A stretch of DNA of 19,516 nucleotides, taken from an uncultured Blautia sp. (GTDB lineage Bacteria; Bacillota; Clostridia; Lachnospirales; Lachnospiraceae). Shown piece by piece: positions 5,391 through 12,880 of this stretch. The notes under the pieces were generated by a model that searched no databases, was not told the origin of the DNA, and was given only the letters and a program-made list of their open reading frames with translations. Position 1 is the first letter of the stretch, and every line of letters begins with the position of its first letter. The DNA is taken from positions 1 to 19,516 of the forward strand of contig NZ_CAKRNY010000061.1 of assembly GCF_934371575.1 (NCBI RefSeq), read 5' to 3'. The position numbers were made by a program, and so were the translations under genes.

Positions 5391-7622
5391 TTAGATTTTT
5401 TTAAGCTTTGCAAAGCTTGCGAACATTTTCTTCACGCCCACCTTGTCAAAGTCCACCGTAACCTCATAATCACGGCCGCCTTCTGTAATTTCCTTCACGA
5501 TTCCCACACCAAATTTAATATGCCGAACGGTATCTCCAACTTCATAATCCAGAGAATTGGCTTTCGTAACCTTAAATTCCCGGGGCTTATAATTTCTGGC
5601 CTGAAGGATTTCTTTCATCTTGGAATACTTGGCAGGAGCAGGAATCATATCTTCTGCTTTAGGCTTTTTCTCCTGAATGCTATGTCCCAGATCCACCAGT
5701 TCTCTTGGAATTTCTCTTACAAATCCGGAAACCTTATGGTACTGGGTTTCTCCGCGGACCATCCGCTGCTGCGCACAGGTCAGCGTCAGCTCCTTCATTG
5801 CACGTGTGATTCCCACATAGCAAAGTCTTCTCTCTTCTTCCATTTCCCCGTCATCCCCATAATTAATGGTCATCTGACTTGGAAAAACACCATCTTCCAT
5901 TCCAACCATAAACACTCTTGGAAATTCCAGTCCTTTGGCGCTATGTAAAGTCATAAGAAGCACATAATCCTGAGCAGGATCTACTGTATCAATGTCTGCA
6001 ACCAGCGCTACTTCCTCAAGGAATTCAGAAAGGGTAGCCGGCTGATTCTGTTCCTCCATAGCCTCCTGGAAGGCCACAGTCTTTGAAATCAGCTCATCGA
6101 TATTTTCAATACGCGCTCTTGCTTCCTCAGTATCCTCAGCTTCCAGTTCTGCCACATATCCCGTCGAATCGATGACTTCCTGCAGAATCTCCTCCACAGT
6201 CAACACAGCAGCCTTGCTCTTCAAGGTCTGGATAAAAGTAACAAATCCATCGATCTTTGAAAGACTTCTTCCAATAGAAGGAACCTCTTCTGCCACCCGA
6301 AGTGCCTCATACAGACTAATCCCCATATTGTCCGCATAATCCTGGACACGCCCCAGTGTAGTCGCACCAATTCCCCGCTTCGGTACATTGATGATTCTTT
6401 GCACAGCAAGATCATCTCTGGCATTATCAATGGTCTTCAGATAGCATAGAAGGTCCTTGATTTCCTTACGTGCATAAAAGTTTACGCCGCCAACCAGCTT
6501 ATATGGGATATTCGCTGCAATAAATTTCTCTTCAAAAATACGGGACTGGGCATTGGTACGATAAAGAATGGCGCAATCACGATAGCTTCCAAGTCCATCC
6601 CTCTTCAGCTTGCTGATCTCGCCTGCTACATACTCAGCCTCCTCATATGCATTGAAAAACTGACGGAAATGCACCTTGCTGCCTTCCTCATTCTCTGTCC
6701 AGAGCGTTTTCACTTTACGCTCTGTATTATTGGAAATCACCTGATTCGCCGCATTAAGAATATTCCTGGTAGAGCGGTAATTCTGTTCCAGACGAATCAC
6801 CTTTGCATCCGGAAATACCCTCTCGAAACCAAGAATATTCCCAATATTAGCCCCACGGAACTTATAAATGGACTGATCATCATCACCTACCACACAAAGA
6901 TTCTGATACCTCTGTGCCAAAAGACTGATGAATTTAAACTGAGCAGTATTGGTATCCTGGTATTCGTCCACCATAATATATTTGAACCGCTCCTGATAAT
7001 ACTCCAGAACCGCTCCGCAATTCTGAAAAAGCTCCACAGTTTTCACAATCAGATCATCGAAATCCAGGGCATTGTTTTTACGAAGAGCCGCCTGATATTC
7101 ACGGTAAACCAAAGCCACTTTCTTCATATTAAAATCACCTGCAGCCTTCATCTCCATGTCGTCCGGTGTAAGCAGTTCATCCTTGGCATGGGAAATCTGT
7201 GAAAGAAGGGCGCGCTCCTTGTAAACCTTGGTATCAATATTCAGCTTCCTGCACACATCCTTTATAAGAGATTTCTGATCATCTGTATCATAAATGGTAA
7301 AATTCGTGTCATAGCCCAGATTATCAATGTGTCTTCTCAGAATCCGCACACAGGCAGAATGAAAAGTAGACACCCAGATACTCTCTGAACCGATTCCTAC
7401 CAGCTTGTCCACACGCTCTCTCATTTCCTGAGCTGCCTTATTGGTAAAAGTGATGGCCAGGATATTCCAGGGATTAACCCCTTTTTCATCAATCAGATAA
7501 GCAATCCTGTGTGTCAGCACTCTGGTCTTACCTGAACCGGCTCCGGCAAGGATCAAAACAGGACCTTCTGTCTGTGCAACCGCCTCCCTCTGAGGTGGAT
7601 TTAAAGTATCATATATGCTCAT
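5391..7622 (-). CDS. pcrA: ATP-dependent DNA helicase PcrA (UvrD/Rep superfamily 1), 743 aa
   Basis: Superfamily 1A 3'-5' helicase that removes RecA filaments and roadblocks, works in nucleotide excision repair, and supports rolling-circle plasmid replication in Gram-positives. Motifs in order: Walker A AGAGSGKT (26-33), Ia ITFTNKAAQEM (57-67), Walker B VDEYQDTN (218-225), III GDDDQSIYKFRGA (246-258), IV LEQNYRST (278-285), V LHSAKGLEF, and VI YVGITRA. The last ~55 residues (VGDTVRHIKFGVGIV onward) form the Tudor-like RNA-polymerase-binding domain typical of PcrA. The length matches the family (720-750 aa). The ATG at 7622 follows AAGGAG. It has its own promoter ~100 bases upstream (7727-7755), and its leader contains a CAAGCG/CGCTTG hairpin (7656-7680). 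No SOS box is visible. Confidence 0.97.
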   Translation of the reverse strand: MSIYDTLNPPQREAVAQTEGPVLILAGAGSGKTRVLTHRIAYLIDEKGVNPWNILAITFTNKAAQEMRERVDKLVGIGSESIWVSTFHSACVRILRRHIDNLGYDTNFTIYDTDDQKSLIKDVCRKLNIDTKVYKERALLSQISHAKDELLTPDDMEMKAAGDFNMKKVALVYREYQAALRKNNALDFDDLIVKTVELFQNCGAVLEYYQERFKYIMVDEYQDTNTAQFKFISLLAQRYQNLCVVGDDDQSIYKFRGANIGNILGFERVFPDAKVIRLEQNYRSTRNILNAANQVISNNTERKVKTLWTENEEGSKVHFRQFFNAYEEAEYVAGEISKLKRDGLGSYRDCAILYRTNAQSRIFEEKFIAANIPYKLVGGVNFYARKEIKDLLCYLKTIDNARDDLAVQRIINVPKRGIGATTLGRVQDYADNMGISLYEALRVAEEVPSIGRSLSKIDGFVTFIQTLKSKAAVLTVEEILQEVIDSTGYVAELEAEDTEEARARIENIDELISKTVAFQEAMEEQNQPATLSEFLEEVALVADIDTVDPAQDYVLLMTLHSAKGLEFPRVFMVGMEDGVFPSQMTINYGDDGEMEEERRLCYVGITRAMKELTLTCAQQRMVRGETQYHKVSGFVREIPRELVDLGHSIQEKKPKAEDMIPAPAKYSKMKEILQARNYKPREFKVTKANSLDYEVGDTVRHIKFGVGIVKEITEGGRDYEVTVDFDKVGVKKMFASFAKLKKI

Positions 7623-7726
7623 TTATGCTCTCCTTATTTATTCAATATGTATGGTCAAGCGAATATTCCAGGTCCGCTTGGCTACTTACTCATAACCGAA
7701 TATTTCAACAACCCAATAGTAAATTT

Positions 7727-7755
7727 ATTATACATGAAATCCATACCATCCACAA
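7727..7755 (-). promoter_or_regulatory. pcrA promoter
   Basis: Minus strand -35 TTGTGG (7755-7750), 17-base spacer, -10 TATAAT (7732-7727). The predicted leader is about 100 nt. The rest of the 7623-7828 gap holds only this promoter, the leader hairpin at 7656-7680 and the start of the divergent promoter region. Confidence 0.65.
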
Positions 7756-7828
7756 CCCTGAAACATCAAAAATGCAAACATAGATTCGATTCTTAATCTT
7801 TTCGTTTTGAAGAAACTGAAAAAAACAG

Positions 7829-7857
7829 TTTACAAGTAGTATTAAAAACTATATAAT
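7829..7857 (+). promoter_or_regulatory. Promoter of the DUF1836 gene
   Basis: -35 TTTACA (7829-7834), 17-base spacer, -10 TATAAT (7852-7857). The predicted transcription start (~7864) almost touches the AGAGGTG ribosome binding site (7865-7871), so the 5' leader is very short. Confidence 0.75.
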
Positions 7858-7877
7858 GGGGAGCAGAGGTGATAAAA

Positions 7878-8504
7878 ATGACATCTGATGATAAATCTGT
7901 ATTAAAAAGCATCCTGGATCATATTTCCAAAATGGATTATATAAAACCTGAAGATCTTCCGAATATCGACCTGTACATGGATCAGGTCACTACTTTTATG
8001 GAGGACCAGCTGGCTTCCACCAAGCGTCACGATGATGATAAGATCCTGACCAAAACCATGATCAACAATTACGCAAAGAATAACCTTCTCCCGTCTCCGG
8101 AGAAGAAACGTTATTCCAAGGATCATCTGCTCATGCTGATCTTCATCTACTATTTTAAGAATATCCTTTCCATTACAGATATCCAGAAGCTTCTGGGACC
8201 GATCACTGAGAAGTACTTTAAAGGCGAGCCTGGTAAGGACATGACCTATGTATATAATGAAGTTTTCGGAATGGAGAACAGAAAGATCGACCAGCTGATC
8301 AAGAATCTGCTGAAAGACTACCGTTTCTCCAGTTCTACCTTTCAGGATGCAGACGAAGAAGATCAGGAATTTCTCAAGCGCTTCAGTTTTATCTGTCTGA
8401 TGAGCTTTGACGTCTATATTAAGAAGATGATCATAGAGAAAATGATCGATGACATTTCTCCATCCGAAAGCAGGGATGGACGTAAAAAAAATAAAGATAA
8501 ATAA
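7878..8504 (+). CDS. DUF1836 family protein (MerR-like DNA-binding), 208 aa
   Basis: Belongs to DUF1836, a Firmicutes family thought to be transcription-regulator-like. The diagnostic stretch is around residues 45-110: a helix-turn-helix-like KTMINNYAKNNLLPSPEKK, then KRYSKDHLLMLIFIYYFKNI and LSITDIQKLL. The C-terminal half is helical, ending in a Lys-rich tail (GRKKNKDK). The ATG at 7878 is chosen because the AGAGG ribosome binding site sits 8 bases before it. A GTG at 7869 would overlap that site. It is a single-gene transcript with a strong promoter upstream and hairpin terminators after it, divergent from pcrA and convergent with yerC. The target genes are unknown. Confidence 0.85.
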   Translation: MTSDDKSVLKSILDHISKMDYIKPEDLPNIDLYMDQVTTFMEDQLASTKRHDDDKILTKTMINNYAKNNLLPSPEKKRYSKDHLLMLIFIYYFKNILSITDIQKLLGPITEKYFKGEPGKDMTYVYNEVFGMENRKIDQLIKNLLKDYRFSSSTFQDADEEDQEFLKRFSFICLMSFDVYIKKMIIEKMIDDISPSESRDGRKKNKDK

Positions 8505-8508
8505 TCCG

Positions 8509-8540
8509 AACCTCTGGTAATATACTTTGCCGGAGGTTTT
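8509..8540 (+). terminator. Terminator of the DUF1836 gene
   Basis: AACCTCTGG (8509-8517) pairs with CCGGAGGTT (8530-8538), with one G-T pair, followed by a short T-run. It sits immediately after the stop codon. Confidence 0.6.
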
Positions 8541-8551
8541 CGTAACCGCAC

Positions 8552-8597
8552 AAAACCCGCGAAATCATATTCTGCTACGATTTCACGGGTTTTCTTT
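8552..8597. terminator. Bidirectional terminator between DUF1836 and yerC
   Basis: AAAACCCGCGAAATC (8552-8566) and GATTTCACGGGTTTT (8579-8593) form a 15-bp stem with one mismatch. T-runs follow on both strands, as expected between two convergent genes. Confidence 0.8.
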
Positions 8598-8632
8598 CGT
8601 ACGTTCAAATTTCTTTTCAGACTGGCAAAGCT

Positions 8633-8959
8633 TTACTCATCCTTCTGATCCAGCGGCTGATTCTGCTCTTTCTTCTCTTCCATTCTCTTAAAGACCATAT
8701 CATAGCCGTCATTTCCATAATTCAGAGAACGATTGACACGGCTGATTGTCGCCGTAGAAGCTCCTGTCTTCTCCGAAATATCAAGATAAGTCCTCTTGTC
8801 CATCAGCATCTTGGCAACCTCAAATCTCTGAGATAAAGAAAGAAGCTCATTAATGGTGCACACATCCTCAAAGAAAGTGTAACACTCCTCCTTATCCTTC
8901 AGACAAAGTATGGCCTCAAAAAGATGGTCAACCGCCTCAGTTCTGATATTTTTACTCAT
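8633..8959 (-). CDS. yerC: YerC/YecD family TrpR-like DNA-binding protein, 108 aa
   Basis: Small Trp-repressor-fold protein. Residues ~35-85 hold the TrpR core: NELLSLSQRFEVAKMLMDK, then the helix-turn-helix TYLDISEKTGASTATISRV. The 108-aa length is typical for YerC. The role is not well established; the fold indicates a sequence-specific DNA-binding dimer. In Bacillus subtilis yerC lies in the neighbourhood of pcrA (from memory), and here it is separated from pcrA only by the DUF1836 gene. The AAAGGAG ribosome binding site is 8 bases before the ATG at 8959. Its promoter (9015-9043) contains a perfect palindrome that could be its own operator. It is charged at the C-terminus and has no membrane segment. 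Confidence 0.9.
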   Translation of the reverse strand: MSKNIRTEAVDHLFEAILCLKDKEECYTFFEDVCTINELLSLSQRFEVAKMLMDKRTYLDISEKTGASTATISRVNRSLNYGNDGYDMVFKRMEEKKEQNQPLDQKDE

Positions 8960-9014
8960 TTCGCTACTCCTTTTTCTATATTTAATGTTTCTTATTATCT
9001 TCTCAATGATTCCT

Positions 9015-9043
9015 ATTTTAACACGTTAACGTGTGCTAGGCAA
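9015..9043 (-). promoter_or_regulatory. yerC promoter with a palindromic operator
   Basis: Minus strand -35 TTGCCT (9043-9038), 17-base spacer, extended -10 TGTTAAAAT with hexamer TAAAAT (9020-9015). The spacer holds the perfect 14-bp palindrome ACACGTTAACGTGT (9021-9034), which abuts the -10. A protein bound there would block RNA polymerase, so repression is the natural reading, possibly by YerC itself. Confidence 0.7.
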
Positions 9044-9096
9044 GCTATTTCTGGAAATATTTTTTGTGAAGATTTTATAGTTTTCTATTTTTCAAA

Positions 9097-9168
9097 TTGC
9101 TTTTTTTCAACAAATTCGTTATACTAATTGTTAAGCTTATTGACAGCCAACTAAAAAACTGCAATAAT
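9097..9168 (+). promoter_or_regulatory. Two candidate promoters of the yesL-like/ytqA/DUF4364 operon
   Basis: P1: -35 TTGCTT (9097-9102), 17 bases, -10 TATACT (9120-9125). P2: -35 TTGACA (9140-9145), 17 bases, -10 AATAAT (9163-9168). P2 has the consensus -35 and gives a ~57-base leader to the ATG at 9233. The intervening AT-rich stretch has no other clear structure. Confidence 0.6.
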
Positions 9169-9232
9169 CGTTTAATTAAGGTTCTTTGCAGGACAAGTGC
9201 TGTACACCAAACAGAAAAGAGGAGTTTTTTTA

Positions 9233-9928
9233 ATGGATCGTTTATTCAACATGGATAACAAATTTTTTACTTTCATGAGCAGGGTCGCAGATCTTATTAT
9301 TCTGAATCTTCTGTGCATTGTCTGCTGTATTCCGATCGTGACGATTGGACCTTCCATTTCTGCCATGTTTTATGTCACATTAAAGATGGTACGTAATGAA
9401 GAATCCTATATCGTCCACGGCTTTTTCAAATCCTTCAGACAGAATCTGAAGCAGGGTATTGTGATCAACCTGATCATGCTGGCAGCAGCTCTTTTGTTAT
9501 ATTTCGACATCAGCATCTGCCGCAACACTCCTGGCACACTTGGCAAGGTTCTCATGGTATTATTTTTAATGATCGTAGTAATCTACGTAATGATTTTCCT
9601 GTATATTTATCCCGTTCTTGCCAAATTCTATAATACCATTAAGAACACATTTACCAACGCATTTTTAATGTCCATCCGACATCTTCCATACACTGCACTT
9701 ATGGTTCTTATCACAGGCGCTCCGGTTCTTGTATTTTTTATTCCAAACGCTCAGGTACAGTCCACGGTTATTCTGCTGCTGGTGCTCATTGGATTTTCAG
9801 GAATTGCATATATCAATTCCAATTTCTTTGTGAAGATTTTCGATAAATATATTCCGGAAGAAAATTCCGAACCTGATCCGGACAGTGTGGTAGATCACAG
9901 TCTTGATTCTGACAACAGAAATTTATGA
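9233..9928 (+). CDS. YesL-like DUF624 integral membrane protein, 231 aa
   Basis: Begins MDRLFNMDNKFFTFMSRVAD, the hallmark start of DUF624/YesL proteins. Five hydrophobic segments are visible, at about 20-40, 72-95, 103-130, 148-170 and 178-200, followed by an acidic hydrophilic tail (EENSEPDPDSVVD). Related proteins usually sit beside sugar ABC transporters, but no such genes are here and the role is unknown. The ATG at 9233 has AAGAGGAG 8 bases upstream and is preferred to an in-frame ATG at 9197 with no ribosome binding site. Its stop codon overlaps the ytqA start (ATGA at 9925-9928), implying translational coupling. Confidence 0.88.
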   Translation: MDRLFNMDNKFFTFMSRVADLIILNLLCIVCCIPIVTIGPSISAMFYVTLKMVRNEESYIVHGFFKSFRQNLKQGIVINLIMLAAALLLYFDISICRNTPGTLGKVLMVLFLMIVVIYVMIFLYIYPVLAKFYNTIKNTFTNAFLMSIRHLPYTALMVLITGAPVLVFFIPNAQVQSTVILLLVLIGFSGIAYINSNFFVKIFDKYIPEENSEPDPDSVVDHSLDSDNRNL

Positions 9929-10884
9929 TCACCAACTGGAATGGAAAACCCTACCACTCTCTTGACTATATGTTAAAGGAGCGTTTCGGGGAAAAAGTTT
10001 ACAAAGTTACCTTAAATGGCGGCATGAGCTGTCCGAACCGGGACGGTACCCTAGGACATGGCGGCTGTATTTTCTGCAGTAAGGGCGGCAGCGGTGATTT
10101 TGCCGCCAGCGCGGCGCTTTCTATCACAGAGCAGATTGACAGTCAGATCGATATACTTTCTGCCAAACGTCCCATCCACAAGTATATCGCCTATTTTCAG
10201 GCCTATACCAACACCTATGCTCCCGTGCTGTATCTGGAGAAAATATTTCAGGAAGCAATTTCCCACCCTGGGATTGTGGCTCTTTCCATAGGCACAAGAC
10301 CGGACTGTCTGGGAGATGACGTAGTGGCGCTGCTCTCCCGTTTAAACAAACAAAAGCCAGTCTGGGTGGAGCTTGGACTTCAGACCATTCACGAAACTAC
10401 CGCTTCCTATATCCGAAGAGGCTATCCCCTTTCCTGCTTTGAAGCTTCTCTTAAAAAGCTTCGTCAGGCAGGTTTGGAAGTGGTTGTTCACACCATTCTG
10501 GGGCTTCCCGGCGAATCCAGAACAGACATATTGGCTACTATGGATTACTTAAGCCGTCAGGATATTCAGGGAATCAAGCTTCAGCTGCTCCACGTTCTAA
10601 AAGACACTGACCTTGCATATGATTATCTTACCGGGAAATTTCAGGTACTGGAGCGTGAGGAATATATTGAGCTTGTGGCAGACTGTCTGGAACATCTGGA
10701 TCCCTCTATTGTAATTCACCGTGTTACCGGCGACGGACCAAAAGACCTGCTTATTGCGCCTTTATGGGCAAGCCGGAAAAGAGAGGTTCTGAATCTTCTG
10801 CACCACAGGCTGAAAGAACGCCAAAGTTTCCAGGGAAAAGCGCTGACCCAATTACCGATAACACCCCGCCAGAAGGGAGGCTGA
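9925..10884 (+). CDS. ytqA: TIGR01212-type radical SAM protein (YtqA/YhcC family), 319 aa
   Basis: Radical S-adenosylmethionine enzyme. The 4Fe-4S cluster ligands are Cys36, Cys48 and Cys51 in SCPNRDGTLGHGGCIFCS, the wide-spaced CX11CX2C pattern typical of this family rather than CX3CX2C. SAM-binding and barrel features include ALSIGTRPDCL, VELGLQT and HTILGLPGE. Family members are ~300-320 aa. From memory, the B. subtilis homologue YtqA has recently been linked to the mnm5s2U34 wobble-uridine modification of tRNA (renamed MnmL). That role for this copy is inference, and no methyltransferase partner is adjacent. It is translated by coupling to the upstream membrane gene through the 4-base ATGA overlap, and it is followed 3 bases later by the DUF4364 gene. 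Confidence 0.92.
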   Translation: MITNWNGKPYHSLDYMLKERFGEKVYKVTLNGGMSCPNRDGTLGHGGCIFCSKGGSGDFAASAALSITEQIDSQIDILSAKRPIHKYIAYFQAYTNTYAPVLYLEKIFQEAISHPGIVALSIGTRPDCLGDDVVALLSRLNKQKPVWVELGLQTIHETTASYIRRGYPLSCFEASLKKLRQAGLEVVVHTILGLPGESRTDILATMDYLSRQDIQGIKLQLLHVLKDTDLAYDYLTGKFQVLEREEYIELVADCLEHLDPSIVIHRVTGDGPKDLLIAPLWASRKREVLNLLHHRLKERQSFQGKALTQLPITPRQKGG

Positions 10885-10887
10885 ATA

Positions 10888-11400
10888 ATGTCTACACCAT
10901 TTACTGTTTACAAACTGATCATTTTATATATGCTCCGGAATTCTTCATCCTCTATCACCAATTCAGAAATCTCTGAATTTATTCTGGACCGTGAATACAC
11001 CAATTATTTTCATCTGCAGCAGGCACTTTCAGAGCTGGAGGAAACGGAGCTGATCGAGAAGCGTACCATTTCCAATACTTCCTACTATTATCTTACAGAA
11101 GATGGAAAAAACACTCTTACCTACTTTGAGAACGATATCTCTTCGGATATCCGCGCAGAAGTTCTTCAATACCTGGCAGAACGGGGAGCTTCCACCAAGA
11201 ATCAGGTAAAAACCCCTGCTGATTATTACATTAATAATCAGGGAGAATATGTCGTTCATCTGCAGCTTTTACAAAAGGGTACGTCTGTAATCGATCTTTC
11301 GCTTTCAGCTCCATCTCTTTCTGCTGCGAAGGCAATGTGTCAGCAGTGGCCAAAAAAATACGAAGAAATTTATGCAAAAATAATGGAGGGGCTTTTATAA
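10888..11400 (+). CDS. DUF4364 family winged-helix-like protein, 170 aa
   Basis: A Clostridia-specific family of unknown function with a PadR/MarR-like winged-helix N-terminus: TVYKLIILYMLRNSSSSITN, the helix pair around SEISEFILDREYTNYFHLQQ, and the wing TISNTSYYYLTEDGKNTL. The C-terminal half (~95-160) has a mixed fold (GEYVVHLQLLQKGTSVIDLS) of unknown role. It is soluble, with no signal peptide. GGGAGG (about 10875-10880) lies 8 bases before the ATG at 10888, and the gene starts 3 bases after the ytqA stop, so it is the third gene of that operon. The terminator overlaps its stop codon. Confidence 0.88.
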   Translation: MSTPFTVYKLIILYMLRNSSSSITNSEISEFILDREYTNYFHLQQALSELEETELIEKRTISNTSYYYLTEDGKNTLTYFENDISSDIRAEVLQYLAERGASTKNQVKTPADYYINNQGEYVVHLQLLQKGTSVIDLSLSAPSLSAAKAMCQQWPKKYEEIYAKIMEGLL

Positions 11401-11417
11401 AGCACCTCCATTTTTTT
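11374..11417. terminator. Bidirectional terminator between DUF4364 and rarA
   Basis: ATGGAGG (11383-11389) pairs with CCTCCAT (11405-11411), with an inner GCTTT/AAAGC stem. Seven T follow on the plus strand and TTATTTTT on the minus strand. It overlaps the DUF4364 stop codon and serves two convergent genes. Confidence 0.85.
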
Positions 11418-11424
11418 GCAGCTT

Positions 11425-12756
11425 TTACAGAACATCCTCAGCGTGATTTCGAATAAATTCCATATGTTCCTTCAACTTCTTCTCATATCCCATATTCGAC
11501 AACTGATAAAAGTGTTCTCCCTGAATCTCATCCGGCAGATATTGTTGCTTCACATAATGATTCGGGTAATCATGGGCATATTTGTAACCAATTCCGTGTC
11601 CCAGCTTCTCATGACCTCCATAATGCGCGTCCTGCAAATGAACCGGAACTGTGGTTTTCCTCTTCTTTACACTGTCCATAGCTGCAAAAATAGCATTCAC
11701 TGCAGAATTACTCTTAGGCGCACATGCCATATAAGCCGCAGCCTGTGAAAGAATGATCTGGGATTCCGGCATTCCCACACGCTCCACAGCCTGAGCAGCA
11801 GCCGTGGCAACAACCAGAGCCTGCGGGTCTGCGTTCCCAATATCTTCTGAAGCAAGGATCATAATACGTCTTGCAATAAATTTCACATCTTCCCCTGCAT
11901 ATAACATCTTCGCCAGATAATAGACAGCGGCATCCGGGTCAGATCCCCGCATACTTTTAATAAATGCAGAAATAATATCGTAATGGTTATCCCCATTCTT
12001 ATCATAGCGCACCACACGCTTCTGAATGCACTCAGAAGCCACCTCCAGGGTGATATGGATCTTTCCGTCAGAAGCTCTGGGAGTGGTAAGAATTCCAAGC
12101 TCTATGGCGTTTAAAGCACTTCTGGCATCTCCACCTGCCATATCTGCCAGAAAGTCCAGTGCCTCATCGTCCACAACCGCATTATAGCTTCCCATTCCCT
12201 TCTCAGAATCGTTCACAGCACGAAGAATCAGCTCTTTAATCTCCGGAATCTCCAGAGCTTTCAATTCAAATACAATAGAACGGGAAAGAAGCGCGCCATT
12301 TACCTCAAAGTATGGATTCTCAGTAGTCGCACCAATAAGGATGATTGTTCCATCCTCTACAAATGGCAGAAGATAATCCTGCTGGCCTTTGTTAAAGCGG
12401 TGGATCTCATCAATAAACAGGATGGTCTTTCTCCCATACATTCCCAGAGAATCCTGTGCCTGCTTCACAACAGCCTCCATATCCTTCTTGCCCGCTACCG
12501 TAGCATTGATCTGGGTAAAATCAGCGCTGGTAGTATTTGCAATAACCTTGGCCAGAGTCGTCTTACCTGTCCCCGGAGGTCCGTAAAAAATAACGGAAGT
12601 CAGTTTATCCGCTTTAATAGCTCTGTATAGTAATTTATCTTTTCCGACAATGTGCTGCTGCCCTACCACTTCCTCCAGCTTCGTAGGACGAAGTCTGGAT
12701 GCAAGAGGGGATTCGTTCTCCATTGTCCTGGATTTCGCATATTCAAATAAATCCAT
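11425..12756 (-). CDS. rarA: Replication-associated recombination protein RarA (MgsA), AAA+ ATPase, 443 aa
   Basis: Clamp-loader-like AAA+ ATPase of the RarA/MgsA/WRNIP1 family that acts at stalled replication forks. Walker A GPPGTGKT is at 59-66, Walker B ILFIDEIHRF at 112-121, and sensor 1 IGATTENP at 141-148. The sensor 2 region has GGDARSALNAIE. The C-terminal domain carries the family signatures YYLAKMLYAGED and ARRIMILASEDIGNADP. The length is typical. The ATG at 12756 (MDLFEYAKSR) has GGAG about 8 bases upstream and is preferred over an upstream in-frame ATG at 12816, which falls at the predicted transcription start. A LexA-like box at the promoter suggests SOS control. Transcribed alone. 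Confidence 0.95.
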   Translation of the reverse strand: MDLFEYAKSRTMENESPLASRLRPTKLEEVVGQQHIVGKDKLLYRAIKADKLTSVIFYGPPGTGKTTLAKVIANTTSADFTQINATVAGKKDMEAVVKQAQDSLGMYGRKTILFIDEIHRFNKGQQDYLLPFVEDGTIILIGATTENPYFEVNGALLSRSIVFELKALEIPEIKELILRAVNDSEKGMGSYNAVVDDEALDFLADMAGGDARSALNAIELGILTTPRASDGKIHITLEVASECIQKRVVRYDKNGDNHYDIISAFIKSMRGSDPDAAVYYLAKMLYAGEDVKFIARRIMILASEDIGNADPQALVVATAAAQAVERVGMPESQIILSQAAAYMACAPKSNSAVNAIFAAMDSVKKRKTTVPVHLQDAHYGGHEKLGHGIGYKYAHDYPNHYVKQQYLPDEIQGEHFYQLSNMGYEKKLKEHMEFIRNHAEDVL

Positions 12757-12810
12757 GTATCTTTCTCCAATTCCAAATTTATAAATCTTCGTACTGCAGT
12801 CCGCTCTGCC

Positions 12811-12853
12811 GTACATTTGTTCTTATTATAATCCATATAACATCTTTAGGCAA
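12811..12853 (-). promoter_or_regulatory. rarA promoter with LexA/SOS-like box
   Basis: Minus strand -35 TTGCCT (12853-12848), 17-base spacer, -10 TATAAT (12830-12825). Just downstream, at the expected transcription start, is GAACAAATGTAC (12822-12811). This differs at one position from GAACnnnnGTNC-type Gram-positive LexA boxes (B. subtilis consensus CGAACRNRYGTTYC). The leader is ~60 nt. Confidence 0.6.
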
Positions 12854-12880
12854 GCCAATAACGCAAAAGAATCTTTTTTT

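Noticed and set aside
5403..5418. Palindrome AAGCTTTGCAAAGCTT at the end of pcrA
   Set aside because: It lies within codons for the conserved C-terminus and has no T-run on the pcrA strand, so it is not a terminator.
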